Of a DNA stretch of 15,496 nt, positions 1-7,401 are shown piece by piece. Below the pieces are notes generated by a model that worked only from the letters and a program-made list of their open reading frames with translations, was not told the DNA's origin and made no database searches. The translations under genes and the position numbers were made by a program. How positions within the stretch are numbered: the stretch's first letter is position 1; every line of letters begins with the position of its first letter. Origin of the DNA: Fontibacter flavus (lineage in GTDB: Bacteria; Bacteroidota; Bacteroidia; Cytophagales; Cyclobacteriaceae); assembly GCF_042432905.1 (NCBI RefSeq), contig NZ_JBHLWI010000091.1, positions 1 to 15,496 of the forward strand, read 5' to 3'.

Positions 1-2
1 TT

Positions 3-71
3 GCTCCTCAGCAGAGCTTGCCTCCGCTTCATCGTGGTATTGTAAGTTATCCAAAACTTCTTAGAAATTGA
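3..71 (+). other. possible 3' end of a gene cut by the window edge
   Basis: A 22-codon open stretch enters from the window edge and stops at TGA 69-71; its translation ends in PPLHRGIVSYPKLLRN. The opposite strand is also open here, out to the edge, and reads acidic and protein-like. With so little sequence I cannot tell which strand is coding, or whether either is. I recognise no family. Positions 72-124 hold nothing identifiable. Confidence 0.15.
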
Positions 72-124
72 AACACTAACTATATTTGAACAATAAAAGT
101 GTCAACCATTTTCAGGACGAGACA

Positions 125-175
125 CTAAAGTTCCGGATGACGGTTTTGTTATGGGAAAGATTTCTGAGCAAGTTG
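125..175 (+). repeat. leader module of the dispersed repeat, copy 1
   Basis: This segment (CTAAAGTTCCGGATGACGG and onward) is repeated almost letter for letter at 15277-15327. A diverged version opens each 248-bp unit at 10678, 10926 and 11174. In every case it directly precedes the AATAGGCCTGAAG module. The strand follows the direction in which the modules are listed here; no transcription is implied. Confidence 0.8.
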
Positions 176-358
176 AATAGGCCTGAAGGGTCGGGATATC
201 AGAGGGATGGTTGGAGGCCATCCCGGTTGAGGGGAAATCCCTATCGAAGCCAAACGAGCCTGAAGGGCGCAGATAATTTTTTTGAATTACACAGACCCGC
301 CTGCAGCCGGCAGGGTTACACCGAGGAGGCACTGAGATTCACAGAGGTTTTTTAAATA

Positions 359-394
359 CCACTAAGACCACTAAAACCACTAAGGATCACAAAG
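359..394 (+). repeat. 9-bp tandem repeat CCACTAAGA, four units, inside repeat copy 1
   Basis: The units read CCACTAAGA, CCACTAAAA, CCACTAAGG and ATCACAAAG, in a strict 9-bp period. The same array lies at 1071-1106 in copy 2. It follows CACTGAG and CACAGAG words in the preceding 50 bp. Similar CACAGAG-type short-period repeats are known from intergenic regions of many environmental bacteria. Confidence 0.75.
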
Positions 395-538
395 AAAATT
401 GAAAGGGTGGGGAGGTTTTTTTACATAATTCTGCCGTAGGAATTAGGACAAGACGGAGGAAGAACGCAAAGCAGCTGGCGCTGGGTAATCTAAATTTAGG
501 TGGGTACCAAAGAGCCCCAAGGGGGCGTACTGTAAAAG

Positions 539-575
539 CCCAGGGTGAGTGGCAGGCAGGCCACTGAACCCTGGG
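539..575 (+). repeat. long hairpin within repeat copy 1
   Basis: Outer arms are CCCAGGGT (539-546) and ACCCTGGG (568-575). Inner arms are AGTGG (548-552) and CCACT (561-565), closing an 8-nt loop CAGGCAGG, with a one-base versus two-base internal bulge. This gives 13 paired positions in a 37-nt element. No run of T follows it, so it is not a typical intrinsic terminator. Confidence 0.75.
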
Positions 576-887
576 TTGATTGAGGGTTGCCCGTTTCCAG
601 AGCCTGCCTTTGCCGGTCAGGCAGGCCGGCGACGTTGTCTAAAACGGAGAATGGTCTAAATACGCCGGCGGTATGGAACCGCGGATAGGATAAAAATCAT
701 AACCACAAATTACACTAATTACACAAATTTTTAAATTCTATATTTTGGCTGCTGGGGGATTTTGATGTGATTTTCTGATCAATGCATCACTAGAAATGAA
801 TTAGGCGCAGGGCTTGCGAATTTTCACGAATTCTTGTGCTGATAGGGATTACATTTTTGGAGAAGAAAATGGATTTTTGGTCGATTA

Positions 888-1603
888 AATAGGCCTGAAG
901 GGCCGGGATATCAGAGGGATGGTTGGAGGCCATGCCGGTTGAGGGGAAATCTCTATCGAAGGTAAACGAGCCTGAAGGGAACAGATAATTTTTTTTAATT
1001 ACACAGACCCGCCTGCAGCCGGCAGGGTTACACCGAGGAGGCACTGAGATTCACAGAGGTTTTTTAAATACCACTAAGACCACTAAAACCACTAAGGATC
1101 ACAAAGAAAATTGAAAGGGTGGGGAGGTTTTTTTTACATAATTCTGGCGTATGAATTAGGACAAGACGGAGGAAGAACGCTAAGCAGCTGGCGCTGGGTA
1201 ATCTAAAAATTTAGGTGGGTACCAAAGAGCCCCAAGGGGGCGTACTGTAAAAGCCCAGGGTGAGTGGCAGGCAGGCCACTGAACCCTGGGTTGATTGAGG
1301 GTTGCCCGTTTCCAGAGCCTGCCTTTGCCGGTCAGGCAGGCCGGCGACGTTGTCTAAAACGGAGAATGGTCTGACTACGCCGGCGATATGGAACAGCGGA
1401 TAGGATAAAAATCATAACCACTAATTACACTAATTACACAAATTTTTAAATTCTATATTTTGGCTGATTGAGGATTTTGATGTGATTTTCTGATCAATGC
1501 ATCACTAGAAATGAATTAGGCGCAGAGCTTGCGAATTTTCGCGAATTCTTGTGCTATTTGAGAATTAAGGGAGTCCAGCTTCTGGAGAAGCAGGACAACA
1601 AGC
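888..1603 (+). repeat. large modular dispersed repeat, copy 2, with 3' extension
   Basis: This is a direct repeat of copy 1, offset 712-715 bp, matching from AATAGGCC at 888 to TTGTGCT at 1555 with only scattered substitutions and small indels. It continues into an extra module, 1556-1603 (GGGAGTCCAGCTTCTGGAGA, with hairpin TCCAG-CTT-CTGGA), that copy 1 lacks but partial copy 3 also has at 3371-3418. The linker between copies 1 and 2 (841-887) is only distantly like the repeat leader. No coding signal stands out. Confidence 0.85.
1254..1290 (+). repeat. long hairpin within repeat copy 2
   Basis: This is an exact duplicate of the 37-nt hairpin at 539-575, with the same arms, internal bulge and loop. 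It is preserved although the surrounding repeat has picked up substitutions and indels. Confidence 0.7.
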
Positions 1604-1688
1604 AATATAAATCCAATCAACTATCCGCTCGACGGATTTTTTTGTTTATTGGGTGATCGGTGGTATAATTAGGAGGGGAAATTAAATT

Positions 1689-1863
1689 AGATTTCTCTCT
1701 GCGTTTGAAATGACAAGGAGAGGTCAAAGCAAATAGCTATCCATCAAAAAAATAGGCTAGCTAATGGAAGTTAATTTTCCTTGTCACTTCAAGTGAAGCG
1801 AGAAGTCTTAACCTCTCCCTAATAAAAAGATTTCTCAGTCGTTCCTCCTTCGATATGACAAGG
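1689..1863. repeat. cluster of short inverted repeats (TGTCA...GAGAAATCT family)
   Basis: Three imperfect copies of a roughly 30-bp element are seen: 1689-1718 (AGATTTCTC...TGACAAGG), 1779-1809 in the opposite orientation (CCTTGTCAC...AGTCTT), and 1828-1863 again in the first orientation. The first two, with flanking GGAGAGGT and ACCTCTCC, form a large imperfect inverted repeat around a core that itself starts with TAGCTA and ends with TAGCTA. Elements of this wording are scattered in Bacteroidota and other genomes. The cluster could be a small MITE-like insertion upstream of the glycosyltransferase. No gene is visible in 1604-1925. Confidence 0.6.
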
Positions 1864-1925
1864 GAAAGTGAAACCCACCAAATAAGCTTTAATTATTGGA
1901 TAGACTTTATTTCTTAAATTCAAAA

Positions 1926-3128
1926 ATGAAAAAAGTGCTTTTTATCACCTGGGATTCGGATTCTAGTAATTACCTGGAAAACCTGTTTCTGCCTATTTTT
2001 AAAGGAGTTAAGGATAGGTATGCCATCCAATTCCATGTGATGCAGTTTTCCTGGGCAGGACCTGAGGAGGTGCAGCGACTGAAACGCTTATCGGAATCTA
2101 TGGGTATCGCTTATGTACAATATCCTGTGCATAAAAAGCCCCATGCTTTTTTGGGTGTGCTGTGGACAGTGTATAAGGGTGTTTACCATATCCGGAATTA
2201 TGTGCAGGAACACAGCATCCAAACGGTGATGCCCCGCTCTACTATGCCGGCCATGATGGTGAACCGATTGCTGGATTATTTGAAAAAGAACGAGGTAGAG
2301 GTGGTGTTTGATGCAGATGGGCTGCCCTTGCAGGAGCGCTTGGATTATGCTAGTTTGAAGTCCGACAGCAAGCATTATAAAATCCTCAAAAGAGAAGAAA
2401 CGAAATTACTGAAGTGGGCAGACAAGGTCCTGGTCAGAACACAAAAGGCCAAGGAGATTCATTTGGATTTGATCGGTCGGGCCCATGCAGACAAGTTTCA
2501 TGTTGTGACCAATGGGAGGGATGCTGGTTTTTTTAAGCCTGATCCGGCTGCGAGGAAGGAAATCAGGGAGAAGTTGGGGCTTGGGGAGGGAGAGTTACTG
2601 TTTGTTTATTCGGGTTCATTGGGCCCGCAGTATGTGTTTACCGAAATGCTGATGTTATTTTATCAATATTTTTTAGAATTTGGGAAAGCCAAGTTTTTGG
2701 TCTTAAGCCGATCGGCGGGGGATTTGCCACCAATGACAGGGAATTTGGAGGGTTTGGTAATCCCATTGGCGCTGGATTTTCAGGAGATTCCGAGGTACCT
2801 GTCTGCTGCCGATGTGGCGTTTAATTTCAGGTTGCCCGCTCCTTCTCTGGTGGGTATCGCACCGATCAAGTTGGGCGAGTATTTGATGATGGGGATACCT
2901 ACGATAACCTCTAAGGGAATTGGAGATACTGAAGATCTGATTGCGGGAAAAGATTTTTGTTGCTTGGTGGATTTGAAGGAACCTGATTATCCGGATAAGG
3001 CCATTGCTTGGATCAGGGAGGTGTTGCCCGGATTGGAGAGGGATGCGATCAGGGCATTTGGAGTGAATGAGTTTGGGTTGGATAGGAGTGTGGAGGGGTA
3101 TGGGAAATGTTTAGTGTATAGTGAATAG
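1926..3128 (+). CDS. GT-B fold glycosyltransferase (GT4-like)
   Basis: The 400-residue product is probably a cytosolic retaining glycosyltransferase that moves a sugar from a nucleotide sugar to an unknown acceptor. The N-terminal half (VLFITWDSDSSNYLENL at the start) fits the acceptor-binding Rossmann domain. The link and C-terminal donor domain show the NGRD motif (N196), the LLFVYSGSLG strand, IPRYLSAADVAF and KLGEYLMMGIPTI with the conserved Glu at E318. The first acidic residue of the classic E-x7-E motif is replaced by Gly310, as in some GT4-like subfamilies. There is no signal peptide or membrane segment. A TTG start at 1896 is possible, but the ATG at 1926 begins a typical MKKVLFIT strand; no Shine-Dalgarno is seen. 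The gene stands alone, with repeats on both sides and no other envelope-sugar genes beside it, so its acceptor cannot be inferred. Confidence 0.85.
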   Translation: MKKVLFITWDSDSSNYLENLFLPIFKGVKDRYAIQFHVMQFSWAGPEEVQRLKRLSESMGIAYVQYPVHKKPHAFLGVLWTVYKGVYHIRNYVQEHSIQTVMPRSTMPAMMVNRLLDYLKKNEVEVVFDADGLPLQERLDYASLKSDSKHYKILKREETKLLKWADKVLVRTQKAKEIHLDLIGRAHADKFHVVTNGRDAGFFKPDPAARKEIREKLGLGEGELLFVYSGSLGPQYVFTEMLMLFYQYFLEFGKAKFLVLSRSAGDLPPMTGNLEGLVIPLALDFQEIPRYLSAADVAFNFRLPAPSLVGIAPIKLGEYLMMGIPTITSKGIGDTEDLIAGKDFCCLVDLKEPDYPDKAIAWIREVLPGLERDAIRAFGVNEFGLDRSVEGYGKCLVYSE

Positions 3129-3141
3129 TGAAGAATTCGTG

Positions 3142-3167
3142 GTTGTCGGGTTGTCATGGTTGTCAAG
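3142..3167 (+). repeat. short tandem repeat GTTGTC (three units)
   Basis: Just after the glycosyltransferase stop lie GTTGTCGG, GTTGTCATG and GTTGTCAAG in tandem, a roughly 9-bp period. The stretch from 3129 to 3219 holds nothing else I can name. Confidence 0.5.
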
Positions 3168-3219
3168 TTTGAGCTTGGTGAGTTTGGGAGATTGGTTCTG
3201 TAAGGCATGAATTATATAA

Positions 3220-3418
3220 ACCACTCCTGTCTAATGCCAAGCAGGAATTACACAAATTTTTAAATTCTACATTTTAGCTGCTGGGGGATTTTGATGTGAT
3301 TTTCTGATCAATGCAACAAAAGAAAATGAATTAGGCGCAGGGCTTGCGAATTTTCACGAATTCTAGTGCTAGTTGAGATTTAAGGGAGTCCAGCTTCTGG
3401 AGAAGTAGGACAACGAGC
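3220..3418 (+). repeat. partial dispersed repeat, copy 3 (3' modules only)
   Basis: Positions 3247-3418 match 1433-1603 of copy 2 from ATTACACAAATTT to the final GGACAACGAGC, including the GCGAATTTTC module and the TCCAG-CTT-CTGGA hairpin. Before it, CCACTCCTGTCTAATGCCAA (3221-3240) matches a hairpin-like insert also seen in copy 4 (near 11331-11352) but absent from copies 1 and 2. The 5' and middle modules are missing. It lies in the same orientation as copy 2, so the glycosyltransferase gene is flanked by direct repeats. Confidence 0.8.
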
Positions 3419-3445
3419 GGGGAGGGAATTTGGAATGATGAATGA

Positions 3446-3486
3446 AAAACCAAAAAACACGTTTAAGGGCCGTGTTTTTTGGTTTT
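3446..3486. terminator. bidirectional intrinsic terminator
   Basis: Perfect 16-bp arms AAAACCAAAAAACACG (3446-3461) and CGTGTTTTTTGGTTTT (3471-3486) enclose a 9-nt loop. The arms supply T-rich tails in both directions. It lies 8 bp from the stop of the minus-strand TetR gene and downstream of the plus-strand glycosyltransferase, so it can serve both convergent units. Confidence 0.85.
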
Positions 3487-3494
3487 AGGTCTTT

Positions 3495-4088
3495 TTAAAG
3501 CCCTAGAATTTTTAAAGCCAGTTTCTTGCTATGTTTTAGATGCTCTTTTTGCTCTTTGTCGGTGGTCAGCATATTGATATAGAAATAGGTACCATCCAAA
3601 AGGGAGAAAATCAGGTTGGCTGATTGGCCAGCATGCTCAATTTCAATAATGCCCTCATCTTGACATTCCTTTAACAATGTGCTGAATTTTTCTCTAAGGG
3701 TTTTATGGATTTTTAGGAATTTATCCCTGATTTCAGGTTCCCTGAAGACCATTGCATAAGCACTGTAATAAACCCCGTCATCAAAGAGTTCATTCCAGTC
3801 TTTTGAAAACATCCTGTTGATCAGGGCATGCAATACTTCTGAGGGGTTTTTATGATCTGTGTAGCTTTTTTCAAATATCTTTAAATAGAGCTCCAAACAA
3901 TGATCAATTAATGCAGTAACAAGATCATCTTTGGTTTTGTAATAATGCACAATTAAGCTTGGCTGAATGTTCAGCGATTTGGCGATTTTGGCTATGGAAG
4001 TATTTTCCAAGCCTTCATTGATAGCCGTTTTATAAAAAGCCTGAACGATTTCTTTTTTCCTCAGGTCTGAAATGTTAGAAAGTCCCAT
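3495..4088 (-). CDS. TetR/AcrR family transcriptional regulator
   Basis: This 197-residue protein has the usual length of the family. Residues about 10-57 form the three-helix DNA-binding domain, with the helix-turn-helix ENTSIAKIAKSLNIQPSLIVHYYKTKDDLV; the ending HYYKTKDDLV is characteristic of TetR proteins and resembles the BetI branch. The rest is helical, as expected for the ligand-binding and dimerisation domain, and its ligand is unknown. It is divergent from the susC-like gene across a 152-bp gap holding two palindromes close to its own start, so autoregulation plus control of the uptake operon is likely. TetR proteins usually repress and are released by a small ligand. TetR control of a Sus-type operon is less common than control by ECF sigma/anti-sigma pairs, hybrid two-component systems or SusR. 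The ATG at 4088 is the natural start. Confidence 0.9.
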   Translation of the reverse strand: MGLSNISDLRKKEIVQAFYKTAINEGLENTSIAKIAKSLNIQPSLIVHYYKTKDDLVTALIDHCLELYLKIFEKSYTDHKNPSEVLHALINRMFSKDWNELFDDGVYYSAYAMVFREPEIRDKFLKIHKTLREKFSTLLKECQDEGIIEIEHAGQSANLIFSLLDGTYFYINMLTTDKEQKEHLKHSKKLALKILGL

Positions 4089-4116
4089 GTGGGCAAAATA
4101 AGCAAAAAAATATGCA

Positions 4117-4152
4117 ATTCAATAAGTTGAATGAATGTTCAATAAATTGAAT
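4117..4152. promoter_or_regulatory. paired palindromic operators, probably for the divergent TetR protein
   Basis: Two 16-bp palindromes occur in tandem: ATTCAATAAGTTGAAT (4117-4132) and GTTCAATAAATTGAAT (4137-4152). They fit RTTCAATAARTTGAAT and start exactly 20 bp apart, about two helical turns, which places both on the same DNA face. A lone half-site GTTCAA lies at 4221-4226. Size and symmetry fit TetR dimers. The sites lie 29-64 bp upstream of the regulator start and about 90-125 bp upstream of the susC-like start. Confidence 0.7.
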
Positions 4153-4230
4153 TAACAATTAATTCATTGATGGGGTGTTTAATTAATAATATGATAAAAA
4201 CTGCTTCCCTGTAAAGTAATGTTCAAGGGG

Positions 4231-4238
4231 TTTATTTG
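4231..4238 (+). promoter_or_regulatory. weak candidate -7 element for the susC-like operon
   Basis: TTTATTTG differs by one base from the Bacteroidota -7 consensus TAnnTTTG. If used, transcription would begin near 4245, inside the annotated coding region, and translation would have to start at the second ATG (4274). No clear -33 TTG is placed 20 bp upstream, so the support is weak. Confidence 0.25.
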
Positions 4239-4240
4239 CG

Positions 4241-7200
4241 ATGCATTTAAAAACCAAACCAAATACAGGGCAAATGAAAATTATTTACAAAAGTATTTTA
4301 TTACTCTGGGTCATCTCCTTTTGCATGATGATCCAACCTGAGCAGCTATTGGCTCAGACCAAAGTGGTTTCAGGTACTGTGACCGATGAAAGTGGAGAAC
4401 CTATACCGGGAGTAACGGTGTTGGTGAAGGACTCTTCCATAGGTGTGGTGACAAATCTGGATGGAAAATTCAGTCTTTCCATAGATGGAGCATTTAATGT
4501 ATTGAGGTTTTCCTATATAGGTTATCGGGCAAAAGAAGAGAACATCGGAAGCCGTTCGGTAATTGATGTCCAACTTGTTCCGGATGTGACTGACCTGGAG
4601 AGTGTGGTGGTGACGGCATTGGGTGTTGAGAAGAGTGTAAAGTCTTTAGGTTATGCCGTTCAGGATGTGAACGGTGAAAAACTGACCAAAGCAAGGGAAC
4701 CCAATTTGATCAATTCCCTGACGGGACAAGTTGCCGGTTTACAAGTCAATAACACCACAGCATTGTTTCAGGATCCTGTGATCCGATTAAGAGGTGCGAC
4801 ACCTTTGATTGTGATAGATGGTATTCCAAGTACTGAAAATGATTTTTGGAAGATCAATGCAGATGATGTAGCGAGTATCAACGTGCTGAAAGGTGCTACG
4901 GCATCTGCCTTATATGGTGCAATCGGTAGGAATGGTGCCTTGATGATTACCACCAAAAGAGGCGGTAAAGGAACTAAGGTGGAGGTGAATTCCAGCACTA
5001 TGTTCCAGCCAAGCTACCTGGTCATTCCAGAAGTTCAGACAACCTATGGAAACGGGGATAACGGTCAATATGCTTACGTCAACGGGTCGGGAAGTGGAAC
5101 AGAAGGATTTGGTTGGATTTGGGGTCCTAGATTGGATGTTCCAGACCCGAATACTGCCAGCGGATTTGTAGAGCGGCCGCAATATAATAGTCCAATAGAT
5201 CCAGTTACCGGGCAGAGAATTCCTATTCCTTTTATTTCCAGAGGTAAGGATAATATCAGGAATTTTTTTCAAAAAGGTTTGATATCCTCTAATAATGTGA
5301 ATATCACTTCAGGTAATGACCAAGGCAATTTCAGGCTTTCAGCCTCTCATATTTATCAAAGAGGTCTTGTACCGAATACTGATCTTAACAATACTTCATT
5401 TACTGTTGCCGGTGGCTACAAACTATCAGATAAATTGAGTACAGATGCTTCTTTGACTTATAACAGGCAATACACAGAAAATTTCCCTGAAACTCCTTAT
5501 GGTCCTGAAAATTACCTGTATAACCTGGTTTTATGGACCGGAGTGGATGTAGATGTGAGAGATTTAAGAGATTATTGGGTTACTGGTAGAGAAGGATTCC
5601 AGCAGAAGCATTTCAACAACAGTTATTATAACAACCCATATTTCCAGGCATATGAGTATTTAAGGGGTTATCATAAGGACAATACCTTTGGACAGGTTAA
5701 GCTGGATTATCAGGCGAATGATGATCTGAAGTTTACTTTGAGGACAGGTATGAACGTATATGCATTGGACAGGACAGATAAGGAACCCAAGAGTTATGTG
5801 AAATACGGCAGAGTTTCCAGGGGTAATTTCTACATCTACAATTCTGCCCAAATCAACATGAACACTGATTTCATAGTTAGTTACAAAAAACAAATTGGAC
5901 AGAATTTTGCGATCAATGCCAATGCAGGTGGATCGAACAGGTTCATCAGGTTTAGAAGTGAGAGTTTGAACACAGATGGTCTTGCTATTCCAAATTTCTA
6001 TAATGTGGCCAATTCAGAGCAACCGCTTAAGGGAGCGAACAGGTTAAGCCGTGAACAGATTAATTCAGTATTTGGAACGGTGGATTTTGAGTTTATGAAT
6101 GCTATTTTCCTAACTGTTACTGGTAGGAATGACTGGGTGTCCACTTTGCCGGTCAATAATAATTCTTTCTTCTATCCATCTGTAACCTTGGCTGGTACAG
6201 TGTCGGACTTAATTACGATGCCCAAGGCTGTTGATTTTGTCAAGTTAAGGGCAGGATGGTCCCAAGTTTCAGATGGCAGGATCAATACAGATCCATACAG
6301 TCATATTCAGGCCTACAGTCCAGGTATCAACTGGGGAGGTAATCCTTCCTTGGTTTTTCCATCGGCATTGATCAATCCAAATGTAAAACCTGAAACCTCC
6401 GACAGTTTTGAGTTTGGCATGGATACTAGGTTTTTTGGGGGCAAATTGGGACTTGATCTGACATATTTCCAGATCCGTGATTTCAACAACCTTATTTCTG
6501 TTCCTGTATCCCAGTCTTCCGGATTTACTTCCAGATTGGAAAATGGAGCTGAATTTACCAGGAAAGGTTGGGAATTGATGTTGAATACCAATCCAATAAG
6601 TAAGACGGATTTTAACTGGAATGTTGCTTTAAATTTGAGTACTTACAAGAGATTTTTAACAGAGAGTTTTGATGGGTCTGATAGGTTTGGGAACATCATG
6701 GTGGGAGAGCGAACAGATCAACTTTTCTCCAGCAGCCAGTATCAGCGAACACCAGAAGGTAGGTTGATCATTGGTCAGAACGGTTTTCCAATCCGTGATC
6801 CTTATCAAAGAATGATGGGTTTCCAGAATCCGGATTACATATTCGGTATTCAGAATACCTTTAGCTACAAGCAGTTTCAATTGGGTTTTGGATTTGATGG
6901 CAGGATTGGAGGAACCATTTATTCCCTGACTCACGAGAAAATGTGGTGGGGAGGTACTCATCCGGGAACTGTCAACCAATTCCGTGAAGATGCCAATAAT
7001 GGTATTAGCTCTTATGTAGCGGATGGTGTTGTGGTTACGGGTGGAAGTGTTCGATATGATGATTTTGGCAATATTGTAGAGGATACCAGGACCTACGCTG
7101 AAAATGAAAGGGCTGTCAATTATATTGCTTGGAACAAAACCACGCTGAATGCGGAATACACGCATTATTTCGATGCTTCATTTGTCAAGCTTAGAGAAGT

Positions 7201-7390
7201 GAGCCTAACTTATCAAGTACCAAGTACCTTATTGAGGAGTACATTTATGCAATCAGCTTCAGTTTCCTTGGTGGGCAGAAACCTGATGTTATGGTCAAAT
7301 GTAGAGAATATCGATCCGGACTCGGGAGTGGATAATCTTCAGACCCCATCTGTTAGAAATATTGGATTCAACATCAACGTAAGCTTCTAA
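4241..7390 (+). CDS. SusC/RagA family TonB-linked outer membrane protein
   Basis: This 1049-residue outer-membrane channel pairs with a SusD-like lipoprotein to bring bulky or oligomeric substrates into the periplasm using TonB energy. A signal peptide with hydrophobic core SILLLWVISFCMM ends near LLAQ (residue 39). A carboxypeptidase-regulatory-like domain follows (about 42-120; SGTVTDESGEPIPGVTVLV, LDGKFSLSI). The plug domain (about 120-240) shows SVVVTALG, the SLGYAVQDV segment, VIDGIPS and VLKGATASALYG. The TonB-dependent barrel takes up the rest and ends in the typical aromatic C-terminus NINVSF. The plug segment before VIDGIP is a few residues shorter than usual. The substrate cannot be read from the sequence. 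The ATG at 4274 (residue 12) gives a more ordinary signal peptide and may be the true start. It is first in the operon, 11 bp ahead of the SusD-like gene. Confidence 0.93.
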   Translation: MHLKTKPNTGQMKIIYKSILLLWVISFCMMIQPEQLLAQTKVVSGTVTDESGEPIPGVTVLVKDSSIGVVTNLDGKFSLSIDGAFNVLRFSYIGYRAKEENIGSRSVIDVQLVPDVTDLESVVVTALGVEKSVKSLGYAVQDVNGEKLTKAREPNLINSLTGQVAGLQVNNTTALFQDPVIRLRGATPLIVIDGIPSTENDFWKINADDVASINVLKGATASALYGAIGRNGALMITTKRGGKGTKVEVNSSTMFQPSYLVIPEVQTTYGNGDNGQYAYVNGSGSGTEGFGWIWGPRLDVPDPNTASGFVERPQYNSPIDPVTGQRIPIPFISRGKDNIRNFFQKGLISSNNVNITSGNDQGNFRLSASHIYQRGLVPNTDLNNTSFTVAGGYKLSDKLSTDASLTYNRQYTENFPETPYGPENYLYNLVLWTGVDVDVRDLRDYWVTGREGFQQKHFNNSYYNNPYFQAYEYLRGYHKDNTFGQVKLDYQANDDLKFTLRTGMNVYALDRTDKEPKSYVKYGRVSRGNFYIYNSAQINMNTDFIVSYKKQIGQNFAINANAGGSNRFIRFRSESLNTDGLAIPNFYNVANSEQPLKGANRLSREQINSVFGTVDFEFMNAIFLTVTGRNDWVSTLPVNNNSFFYPSVTLAGTVSDLITMPKAVDFVKLRAGWSQVSDGRINTDPYSHIQAYSPGINWGGNPSLVFPSALINPNVKPETSDSFEFGMDTRFFGGKLGLDLTYFQIRDFNNLISVPVSQSSGFTSRLENGAEFTRKGWELMLNTNPISKTDFNWNVALNLSTYKRFLTESFDGSDRFGNIMVGERTDQLFSSSQYQRTPEGRLIIGQNGFPIRDPYQRMMGFQNPDYIFGIQNTFSYKQFQLGFGFDGRIGGTIYSLTHEKMWWGGTHPGTVNQFREDANNGISSYVADGVVVTGGSVRYDDFGNIVEDTRTYAENERAVNYIAWNKTTLNAEYTHYFDASFVKLREVSLTYQVPSTLLRSTFMQSASVSLVGRNLMLWSNVENIDPDSGVDNLQTPSVRNIGFNINVSF

Positions 7391-7401
7391 ATCAAGAAAT
7401 C

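Larger units (their letters stand above)
176..840 (+). repeat. large modular dispersed repeat, copy 1 (665 bp, full length)
   Basis: The copy runs from AATAGGCCTGAAGG to CGAATTCTTGTGCT and recurs with few changes at 888-1555. Modules in order: an AATAGGCC block with a 7-bp-stem hairpin (GGGATGG, loop TTGGAGG, CCATCCC); a block with CACTGAG/CACAGAG words; a 9-bp tandem repeat; a small hairpin GCCCC-AAG-GGGGC; the long hairpin at 539-575; a second hairpin (GCCTGCC...GGCAGGC); an AT-rich AATTACAC stretch; and a terminal GCGAATTTTC module. Short open frames cross it on both strands, but they follow the repeat and lack family features, so I treat the block as non-coding. No transposase is present; spread could be by a non-autonomous mechanism, which the sequence does not show. 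Confidence 0.85.

Noticed and set aside
102..332. Minus-strand open frame with the wording MASNHPSDIPTLQAY, recurring at 790-1044, 10688-10921, 10936-11169 and 15050-15436
   Set aside because: It recurs only because the repeat recurs. The frames differ in length and flanks, are low in recognisable protein features, have no ribosome-binding context and run across hairpin arms and purine-rich filler. It is treated as a by-product of the repeat, although its translated wording may have entered databases as hypothetical proteins.
86..355. Plus-strand 89-codon open frame in the first repeat copy
   Set aside because: It overlaps the minus-strand frame on the same repeat, has a basic, biased composition, and is disrupted in the second copy; no family resemblance.
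359..394. CRISPR-like array from the regular CCACTAA repeats
   Set aside because: The period is only 9 bp with no spacers and no cas genes; it is a simple tandem repeat.
4910..5272. Antisense open frames within the susC-like, susD-like and other long genes
   Set aside because: They are shadows of strong coding frames and show no conserved motifs.
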